From: Rhodospirillales bacterium
GTDB lineage: Bacteria > Pseudomonadota > Alphaproteobacteria > Rhodospirillales > JASLLV01
Length of the DNA: 14,062 bases
Reading direction: 5' to 3'
Assembly: GCA_030754475.1 (NCBI GenBank)
Contig: JASMAE010000258.1
Coordinates: 1 to 14,062, forward strand
Shown piece after piece: positions 7,274 to 13,122 of the stretch; position 1 is the first letter of the stretch, and each line of letters starts with the position of its first letter. Below the pieces are notes generated by a model. The model was not told where the DNA came from. It did not search any database and was given only the letters and a program-made list of their open reading frames with translations. Made by a program: the position numbers and the translations under genes.

Positions 7274-7275
7274 GT

Positions 7276-7944
7276 TCAACCCGCCGAAAGAGCCAGCGCC
7301 ATGCTGATCTGCGACAGCGGGCGCGCGCTCTCTTCGGCCCAGCGGTTGAAGGCCGCCTGAACGAGGGCGCGCCCCGCCTTTCCCGTCGGCTCCCCCTCGA
7401 TCGCGCCCCAACGGACGAGCGCGCGCGCCACATCGTCGGTCAAAAGAAACGTGTCTTTGCCGGCCATGCGCAGGAATACGGGCGCCGACCGGCCGCCCAT
7501 CTGCGTGAACCGCTTGGCGATGTCGTCCCAAAGACCGACGATCGCAGACGCCGGCCAATCGGCGAGATAGGCGCCGACGCCGCCGGTATCTTCGGCCAAC
7601 GCGCAGACGGCGGCGGCGTTCCTCATCACCGCGCGCATCTTGGGGCCGTGGCGGATCAGCCGCTTCTCGCTGAGCAATGCCTCCAACGCCTCGTCGTTCA
7701 TGGCGCGCACGCGCTTCGGGTCAAAACCCATGAACGCGTCCTCAAAGGCGGGCCACTTGGCGTCCACAAGGCTTTGCTTGAGGCCCGCGCGGAACACGCG
7801 CCGCGACATGAGCGAAAGGTAGCGGTCGTCGTCGACGCCCCGAAGTTCGGCCGCCGACTTGGGCACCGGCATGCGTGTTTCCAGCGCCGCCGCGCCCCCG
7901 GCCCGCGTCGCCGCGGCCTCGAAAACGGTCTCGAACGGAACCAT
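7276..7944 (-). CDS. DNA-3-methyladenine glycosylase I-like protein
   Basis: A 222-aa protein related to the Tag family, which excises 3-methyladenine from alkylated DNA. The similar stretch is RVFRAGLKQSLVDAKWPAFEDAF followed by MGFDPKRVRAM and RLIRHGPKMRAVMRNA (residues 49-110), matching the Tag pattern around QAGLSW...FDPxxVA...IVRNxxKI. A second block, FLRMAGKDTFLLTDDVARALV (157-176), resembles the helix-hairpin-helix part of DNA glycosylases. The position of the E. coli Tag catalytic glutamate, four residues before AGL, is arginine here, and no zinc-binding His/Cys set is obvious. It may therefore be a separate subfamily. The start at 7944 has no clear ribosome binding site and lies 13 bases from a long inverted repeat. 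It converges on the SCO operon. Confidence 0.83.
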   Translation of the reverse strand: MVPFETVFEAAATRAGGAAALETRMPVPKSAAELRGVDDDRYLSLMSRRVFRAGLKQSLVDAKWPAFEDAFMGFDPKRVRAMNDEALEALLSEKRLIRHGPKMRAVMRNAAAVCALAEDTGGVGAYLADWPASAIVGLWDDIAKRFTQMGGRSAPVFLRMAGKDTFLLTDDVARALVRWGAIEGEPTGKAGRALVQAAFNRWAEESARPLSQISMALALSAG

Positions 7945-7957
7945 GGCGGGTGATGGT

Positions 7958-8144
7958 AGAGCACACCCCGACCAGATTGAACCATATGAGCGGAGTTATT
8001 TTGCACCGGGGCTAGGCGTGCTTCGCATGTTGATGCGCGATGTGCGATGTGGGGCATCGGCAAAGATGCTCGGGCGACGCCACGGAGCAATTGGAACCGG
8101 CCTTCGGTGGGGCAAATTGATCCAATCTGGTCGGAGTGTACTCT
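7958..8144. repeat. Long imperfect inverted repeat (27-bp arms, 187 bp overall)
   Basis: The left arm (7958-7984) and right arm (8118-8144) match at 23 of 27 positions as reverse complements, sharing the core CCGACCAGATTG. All four differences are transitions of the kind that give G-U pairs in an RNA read from the minus strand, so such a transcript could pair along the whole 27 bases. The arms flank 133 bases without a convincing gene. It ends 13 bases from the glycosylase start. It could be a MITE-like or dispersed intergenic element, or a 5' leader structure. Confidence 0.6.
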
Positions 8145-8218
8145 CGCCCGATCCGAGATTGCCTACAACGCGGAGAAACGCCCGAGCCCGCGGGGTTCCG
8201 CGATGCGCGCGCGCGCCA

Positions 8219-8278
8219 GAGCGGATCGCGTTTGATTGGAACCGCGACGCGGTTGAAATCGAACGCATGAATCCGCTC
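8219..8278. repeat. 60-bp imperfect palindrome
   Basis: GAGCGGAT (8219-8226) pairs with ATCCGCTC (8271-8278), and the centre is AACCGCG-A-CGCGGTT (8240-8254). Between them GCGTT and GATT blocks also pair, with one 3-base bulge. The composition (GCGGATC, TTTGATTGGAACC) resembles dispersed palindromic repeats common between genes in alphaproteobacteria, though I cannot confirm other copies from this window. Confidence 0.55.
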
Positions 8279-8291
8279 GATCTTCATAATG

Positions 8292-8355
8292 TAGACCAGA
8301 TTCACGTGGTCGGCGGATCGCCCTAAGCCGTTCCGACCGATCACGATCTGGTCTA
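8292..8355. repeat. 64-bp palindromic element upstream of dtd
   Basis: TAGACCAGAT (8292-8301) and ATCTGGTCTA (8346-8355) are perfect 10-bp inverted repeats; an inner stem GGTCGG (8308-8313) / CCGACC (8333-8338) also pairs. It shares the GACCAGATT core with the arms of the 7958-8144 repeat, so the two may belong to one repeat family. It ends 37 bases before the dtd start and could lie in the dtd leader. Confidence 0.55.
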
Positions 8356-8392
8356 GTCTCGGGGCGTGAATCCATCGGGTCGGGTCCCGTAT

Positions 8393-8839
8393 ATGAAGGC
8401 ACTTTTGCAGAGGGTGGCGAAGGCCGGCGTGTCGGCGGATGGGCAGCCGGTGGCCGAGATCGGCCCGGGGCTTTTGGTGTTGTTGGGCGTCGAGACCGGT
8501 GACAACGACGATGACGCCGATTTTCTCGCCCGAAAGACCGCTCAATTACGCATCTTCGAGGACGCGGACCGAAGGATGAACCTGTCGCTTCTGAACGTCG
8601 GCGGAAGCGCCCTCGTGGTCAGTCAGTTCACGCTCGCGGCCGACGTCCGCCGAGGCAACCGGCCGAGCTTTTCCGCCGCCGCCGAGCCCGAGACCGCCGA
8701 GACGCTCTACGGCCGGTACTGCGCTGCCCTCGAGACCCTGGGGATTGCGGTGCAAACAGGCGTTTTCGGCGCGACCATGGCGGTCCACCTCGTCAACGAG
8801 GGTCCGGTCACGATCATGCTGGATTCGCAGGCCCGCTGA
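8393..8839 (+). CDS. dtd: D-aminoacyl-tRNA deacylase
   Basis: It hydrolyses D-amino acids (and glycine mischarged on tRNA-Ala) from tRNA, a proofreading step in translation. It is 148 aa, the normal length, and carries both family signatures: SQFTLAAD (77-84), followed by RRGNRPSF, and the NEGPVT motif (135-140) with the Gly-cisPro pair. I chose the ATG at 8393 (MKALLQRV), which gives the standard N-terminus; a GTG at 8366 would add 9 residues. No strong ribosome binding site is seen. Upstream is a palindrome-rich stretch, and downstream it converges with a small exported protein gene after 48 bases. Confidence 0.97.
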   Translation: MKALLQRVAKAGVSADGQPVAEIGPGLLVLLGVETGDNDDDADFLARKTAQLRIFEDADRRMNLSLLNVGGSALVVSQFTLAADVRRGNRPSFSAAAEPETAETLYGRYCAALETLGIAVQTGVFGATMAVHLVNEGPVTIMLDSQAR

Positions 8840-8887
8840 TCCGGATTGCGGCCCGCGCTCGGCGAGGCCGGCGGGCGTCGGCGCGCG

Positions 8888-9274
8888 TCAGGACGGTCTC
8901 GGCAACCCACGCGCGGGCGGCGAGCGGGTGATCACCTCGCACCGCCGCCAGACCTCGTAGGCCTCGGGCGGCGTCCGCGACGCGCCGCCGTCACGGCGCA
9001 GATGAATCGTGCTCTCGTTCACCAGAACCATGGAAACCGTCGCGCCCGCGTCGGCTTGCCCCACCGCGTAGGAAAACGCGTGCCGCGAGTATTGACCGAG
9101 AATATCGGCGCCGGTCGGGGTGACGATTCGGGGCCCATTGATCTGCATGTTGCGCCCGTCGCCGTTGCACCAGGTTCCGTCGATGGCATCCGCGAACGCC
9201 GGGCCCGCAAACAGCGCCGCCGCGATCACCATCGCCGACAGCGCCGACAGGAGTAGGACACGCCTTGCCGCCAT
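8888..9274 (-). CDS. Small exported protein of unknown function
   Basis: A 128-aa protein with a classical signal peptide (ARR, hydrophobic core to about residue 25, likely cut after AFA at 28). The mature protein opens with IDGTWCNGDGRNMQINGPRIVTP and continues YSRHAFSYAV; it has only two cysteines (36 and 112), which could form a disulfide. I have the impression that this IDGTWCxGDGR / GPxIVTP / YSRHAF pattern recurs in alphaproteobacterial exported proteins without a known role. The start at 9274 has GGAGG 6 bases upstream. It lies about 100 bases downstream of the M20 gene on the same strand and may be cotranscribed. Confidence 0.83.
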   Translation of the reverse strand: MAARRVLLLSALSAMVIAAALFAGPAFADAIDGTWCNGDGRNMQINGPRIVTPTGADILGQYSRHAFSYAVGQADAGATVSMVLVNESTIHLRRDGGASRTPPEAYEVWRRCEVITRSPPARGLPRPS

Positions 9275-9375
9275 ACCGATCCTCCGCTCAAATTCGCCTT
9301 CGAAGATAGCGCGTCTGGCGGTCCATCCCTAGGCCCGAACCGGGGTCGGCCGATCGGCGGTGGAGCGGCGCCTGC

Positions 9376-10680
9376 TTAAGCACTGGTGCACCACTCGGCG
9401 ATGATGACGGCGGTCGCCTTGACCAGATTGACGAAATCGGCGACATCGACCCATTCGTCGAGCAATCCGTTCTGGGCCAGATTGCCGCTCAACGAGCCGA
9501 TGCCGACGGTCGGGATTCCCTTCTGCACCAACGGCACGCGGATGTCGCTCGAGGTGTGCATCGGGTTCACCGACGGCTCCGTCCCCGTGACCTCGGTGAT
9601 CGCACTGCTGACGGTCCGGTAGAGCGGGTGGTCGGTCTTGATCTCGGTGCCGGAAACGCCGGACAGCCAGATCACTTCGGGGGGGTTGTCCTTCATCCAG
9701 GGGTCGACCGCGATGGCCGCCTTGATCGCAGCTTCGGCCTCGGCCCGTACGTCCAAAAGCTTCTCGCTCGGCGGATAGGATAGCGCGCCACCGAGTTCGC
9801 AGACCGGCGACAACTGGGTCAAGGAGCGCTCGAATCCGCACTGGATGCCCGAGACCATGACATTGGTCGAGCGGCCGACGGCGGCATCGAGAACCGGGTG
9901 GTGGACGCGTTCGGCGCGCGCCTCGCCAAACGCCGTCAGCGCTTGGTGCAGGACGACGGCCTTGTCGATCGGATTGACCGCGAGATGCGCAAACGTCGCG
10001 TGACCCGGCTCGGTGGTGTCGGGACGGCGGCCGGTCACGCGGATGCGGAAGATGAGCTGGCCCGACGACAACGCCTTGATCTCGCCCAGCCCGGCGCCCG
10101 ACTCGGCCGGATGCAGATAAAGCGCGGCGTCCGCGCCGTAGCCGTTGTTGAGGACGGCGGTGATGCCACGCGCGTGGCGCTTGCTGGGCGTGCTCGCCAT
10201 GATCACCTCGCCCTTCAGGCGCGTCTTGGTGGCGGCAATGACGTCGAGCGCCGAGACACCGGCGGCGACACCCATCAGATCGTCGGCGACACCCCAGCCG
10301 TACATCCGCCCGGCGTCAATCTCGGCGGCGAAAGGGTCATGCGTCCATTCCTCGGTCCGCGCGACCGGCTCGCCGTCGGGGTGGGCGAACATGAGCAGGC
10401 TGCGCCCGCCGCCAGCGCCCCCATAGCGGCCGATAACGCTCACCCGCTCTCCGGCGTTGATGACGAGCTCCGAGGCGAACTCGTCCTTCAGAACGATGCC
10501 GGTGGGATCGTAGGTGAGGTCCTCGATCGTGCAGCCGATGTCGGCCATCCGCGCCGAAACCAGCGCCTGGACCGCGGCCTCGCCTTGGCGCTGCGCGCGC
10601 ACCAGATCGCCCAGGAAGCCGATCACGCGGTCGCGGCTGTCGTCGGCCTGTTTCAGGAGTCGGGATCTGATATCGCCCAT
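9376..10680 (-). CDS. M20-family metallopeptidase homologue with altered active site
   Basis: A 434-aa protein with the ArgE/DapE/carboxypeptidase G2 fold. Family motifs seen are MFAHPDGEP (His100, Asp102), GWGVADDLMG (Asp133), a dimerisation-type domain around 200-300 (SGQLIFRIRVTGRRPDTTEPGH is its start), and the C-terminal NPMHTSSDIRVPLVQKGIPTVGIG. In place of the usual glutamate pair (P-D-E-E, catalytic base and bridging metal ligand) it has STPSKRHARG (164-172), with Lys167 and Arg168 there. The last metal-binding histidine before the DEWV segment (LAQNGLLDEWV) is also absent. It may use different residues (for example His190, Glu193, His375) or not be a peptidase. The ATG at 10680 has AGGA about 8 bases upstream. 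The product is probably cytoplasmic; there is no signal peptide. Confidence 0.92.
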   Translation of the reverse strand: MGDIRSRLLKQADDSRDRVIGFLGDLVRAQRQGEAAVQALVSARMADIGCTIEDLTYDPTGIVLKDEFASELVINAGERVSVIGRYGGAGGGRSLLMFAHPDGEPVARTEEWTHDPFAAEIDAGRMYGWGVADDLMGVAAGVSALDVIAATKTRLKGEVIMASTPSKRHARGITAVLNNGYGADAALYLHPAESGAGLGEIKALSSGQLIFRIRVTGRRPDTTEPGHATFAHLAVNPIDKAVVLHQALTAFGEARAERVHHPVLDAAVGRSTNVMVSGIQCGFERSLTQLSPVCELGGALSYPPSEKLLDVRAEAEAAIKAAIAVDPWMKDNPPEVIWLSGVSGTEIKTDHPLYRTVSSAITEVTGTEPSVNPMHTSSDIRVPLVQKGIPTVGIGSLSGNLAQNGLLDEWVDVADFVNLVKATAVIIAEWCTSA

Positions 10681-10944
10681 TGCGTGGTCCTATTTCATGA
10701 TCTGTCGCCGTTGCCACCCGTCCGCTTGGCAACCCCATCCGGACACGCCAGGGATAGCGCAGAAATCGTGGCCCCGACGCCGGCTGGGAGCATGAATGCG
10801 GACCAGTCCGGCGCGCCCGGCGCACCACCGGCCTTAGCCTACACCGGAAGTCCCACGCACACCTTCGCCACGTGGATTCCCGGATCGCGCCTCGCTAATC
10901 TCGCCTCACCAAATTTGTGCGCTTCGAGTCGCGGAGGAACCCGG

Positions 10945-11426
10945 ATGGGCTTGGAAAAAACGCCATCGACGAATGAATATTGGGAGGCGTTCACAACGGC
11001 AATCGGCAAAGTTGGCGCCGCATACACGGCCGTGGCGTTTGGTGATACGGCCGCGATGGCCGACGAACTCGCCGCACTCGTAATATCGGGGAAGAAGCGC
11101 GCGACCGTGTCCCTGCTCCGCGACTATGCGACGGGAGTCGAGGCGGTGCCGCAAGCAGGCGATTTCGGCGGCGGCGGCAGACGACGGCCCAAGTGCATCT
11201 GGCGTACCACCGAGGTCGCTGTGAAGCCCTTGAGCGATGTCGACGACGCCTTCGCCTGGGATGAGGCCAAGGGGACCGAACGCGCGATTGGTGGCTATCG
11301 ACCCACCGGGAGGAGTTTTCGGCCCAGGCGCGACGTGAGGGATTCGAGATGTGCGACGCGATCGAAACCGTGTTCGAGCGGTTTGAAATCGTCTGGCCGC
11401 CGAATATTGCCGATCTCACCGATTGA
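10945..11426 (+). pseudogene. ASCH-domain protein gene broken by a one-base frameshift
   Basis: The first frame, from ATG at 10945 (GGAGG 7 bases upstream), encodes EYWEAF, FGDTAAMADELAALVISGKKRATVSLLRDY, then CIWRTTEV and FAWDEAKG, the pattern of ASCH-domain proteins (putative RNA-binding, PUA-like fold). After the run GGGG at 11271-11274 the homology continues one frame back: DRTRDWWLSTHREEF, then FEMCDAIETVFERFEIVWPP to the stop at 11424-11426. One missing G, or a -1 slip on GGGG, would restore a 160-aa protein of normal layout. Residues 74-80 (GDFGGGGRR) are also odd, because the family has hydrophobic residues there. It is divergent from the M20 gene. It could be a real decay, a sequencing error in a homopolymer, or programmed slippage. 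Confidence 0.83.
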
Positions 11427-11710
11427 CGGCGCGTCCAAACGCGGAGGGATGGCGAATTCCCCAAGGCAAATATCCGCATTCGGGCTCACCTGCGCTCACC
11501 GCGTCCGCTTTGGTAACACAGGGAGTTTCGAAACGTTGGCCGCGGCCGGTTCAGCCATTTCCGTTTAAGCGGACTTGGACAACCCCAGTTTCGGTCGAGC
11601 GGCCATGATTGTCCGGATGGACTTGGAACAGCGTCGCAAATCAATATTGGTGAGCTGTCTGAGACCGAGGTTAAGACGCGGAAAGACGTAGAAAGCAGGG
11701 AGGGAATGGC

Positions 11711-12568
11711 GTGATTAGGAGAAACATCCTGATGACCGGTTTGATGGTAGCCGTCTCGGGAATGCTCGTGACGACCGAGGGTCGCGGAGAACAGCTATCG
11801 TCATGTCGGGAATGTGAAAAACTTGACGGTTTTGTGCCGCCCAGCGAGATCGATGATGAAATTCGCAAAATGGTCGGCAAGTACAATGGTGGTGGTGGCC
11901 GGGAAAACGTGGCGATACAAAAAGCCCGAGGCGTGATCGAAACGCACCTCTATCCGGAATTTATCGGCGGGGGCGATTGTCCCGGAATCGACAGTGAAAA
12001 GTGGGCCATCGATTATTCCGGTAAACGCGGGAAGGAAGCATTGCACAAAGGTGTCGATATCCCTCAGCCAAGAGGTACGCCCGTACGGGCTGTTGCTGAC
12101 GGAGTCGTTGTCGGTCGGTTCATGAACGAAGGCAGAAAAGATGGCATAGCAGTCGTTTTACGGCACACGCCGGAGCAGACGGGCCTGACGTTCTGGACTT
12201 ATTCTAGGTACACCCATCTTCAGGGGATGTCTCCACTACCCATCGGCACGGAAACCAAGATGGGAGACGAAGTCGGTAAGACAAGCAACACTGGCGAAAT
12301 GGGCAGGAGAGTGCGCCGCGACGCTCTACATTTGGCCATCTATTACAGTGCGCGTCCGGAATGGTCCAACGACGAAGTGATGGTAACTCCGAAAGACGGA
12401 TATTTCATGGACCCGAACGCGTTTTACCGGCTTCAGCCTCGGTACGACTCCCAATCCATGTTGAGGCTGCCTGGCGACCAAAAGAACGTCCCAGTGCCGT
12501 ACATGGGACGTGACGGCACACTCGAACCGCCCGACACGAAGCGCATTTGGCCTTACGTCTGCAAATAA
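11711..12568 (+). CDS. Exported M23 (LytM)-type peptidase homologue, probably degenerate
   Basis: A 285-aa protein with an N-terminal signal-like segment (IRRNILMTGLMVAVSGMLV) and a LytM domain at about 105-212: HKGVDIPQPRGTPVRAVADG holds metal ligands His112 and Asp116, SRYTHLQGM has His169, and the last motif is DALHLAIYY with His207. M23 enzymes cut peptide cross-links of peptidoglycan and normally have HxH here; the first, catalytic His is Ala205. It may be inactive, like the LytM-domain activators EnvC and NlpD, or differ in chemistry. Cysteines 32, 35, 90 and 284 could form disulfides. The start GTG at 11711 follows GGAGGG by 6 bases; ATG at 11732 is an alternative. Counted stretches are 50-57% GC against 78% in a stretch of the NDUFA9-like gene, which suggests transfer. 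Confidence 0.85.
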   Translation: MIRRNILMTGLMVAVSGMLVTTEGRGEQLSSCRECEKLDGFVPPSEIDDEIRKMVGKYNGGGGRENVAIQKARGVIETHLYPEFIGGGDCPGIDSEKWAIDYSGKRGKEALHKGVDIPQPRGTPVRAVADGVVVGRFMNEGRKDGIAVVLRHTPEQTGLTFWTYSRYTHLQGMSPLPIGTETKMGDEVGKTSNTGEMGRRVRRDALHLAIYYSARPEWSNDEVMVTPKDGYFMDPNAFYRLQPRYDSQSMLRLPGDQKNVPVPYMGRDGTLEPPDTKRIWPYVCK

Positions 12569-12588
12569 GGGAAAGCACCGATGCGTTG

Positions 12589-12637
12589 CGCGACCTGAAT
12601 GTCGCGGCAGGCCGACGTCCGTGAATTCATCGTCGGC
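12589..12637 (+). terminator. Two consecutive stem-loops after the M23 gene
   Basis: CGCGAC (12589-12594) pairs with GTCGCG (12601-12606) around a 6-base loop, and GCCGACG (12611-12617) pairs with CGTCGGC (12631-12637) around 13 bases. They start about 20 bases after the M23 stop. Neither is followed by a T-run, so a terminator role is only suggested by position. Confidence 0.33.
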
Positions 12638-12711
12638 GCTTGATGGGTGCTCACCTTCCCCGGCCCAGGGGTCCTGTTGACGGCGCCCTCGATCGACCTG
12701 ATGGGCGACCG

Positions 12712-12753
12712 CGCGGACATGCGTCGGTCGAGACCACGGAAATCTGTCTGACC
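12712..12753 (+). pseudogene. Possible tyrosine-recombinase C-terminal remnant
   Basis: The frame here reads RGHASVETTEICL, close to the integrase C-terminal signature LGHASVETTEIYLH. The nucleophile tyrosine position would be Cys (TGT, one transition from TAT). Nothing convincing of the rest of an integrase is seen on either side in this frame, and the match is short. It is a tentative trace of a mobile element beside the low-GC M23 gene. Confidence 0.25.
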
Positions 12754-13122
12754 TACCGGGTCACGAACACGCGCACAGCGAAGACGAAAATGCGTGGGAA
12801 ACGGCGCAGGCGGAAACCCGCAAGTCAACCGAAGGGCGAGGGCTGGCGGGCCGACTGGGACAAATCTGGGCACTGGACCATCTGCGTATTCATCCTACGC
12901 ATGAATATCGGCTCGTAGCCAGGAGCGGACCATGAATGAGGCGTTTGCCGATTGGATTGATTGATCGGAATCGACTCATCTGGACAGTTCGAGGTGGAAG
13001 GTGCGAACGGATGCTCTCAGATCTCAACTCGGATGTTTACTCCGTAAGAATGGCCAGGAGAGCAAGCCCGTCCTCAATGCTCGGCAAACAAGATTGTCGG
13101 CCATCACCCTGCGTCAACCTGC

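Larger units (their letters stand above)
12569..13122. other. Gene-poor stretch between M23 gene and rsgA
   Basis: 554 bases with no convincing gene. Open frames exist (for example 12640-12918 on plus, 12553-12873 on minus) but they lack ribosome binding sites and family patterns apart from the short integrase-like trace. The stretch holds two hairpins near 12589-12637 and an interlocking inverted repeat at 12883-12906. It looks like decayed accessory DNA. Confidence 0.5.

Noticed and set aside
8012..8545. Minus-strand frame of 177 codons spanning the palindrome-rich gap and the start of dtd
   Set aside because: It has no ribosome binding site or recognisable pattern, crosses three palindromes and overlaps dtd.
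8851..8876. 6-bp inverted repeat GCCCGC/GCGGGC between dtd and the exported protein gene
   Set aside because: The stem is short, has a 14-base loop and no T-run, and such matches are expected by chance at this GC content.
9898..11568. A 556-codon plus-strand frame reaching into the ASCH gene
   Set aside because: Only the part from 10945 matches a protein family; the first part is antisense to the M20 gene.
12553..12873. Minus-strand 106-codon frame between the M23 gene and rsgA
   Set aside because: It has no ribosome binding site or family pattern, and it overlaps the M23 stop region.
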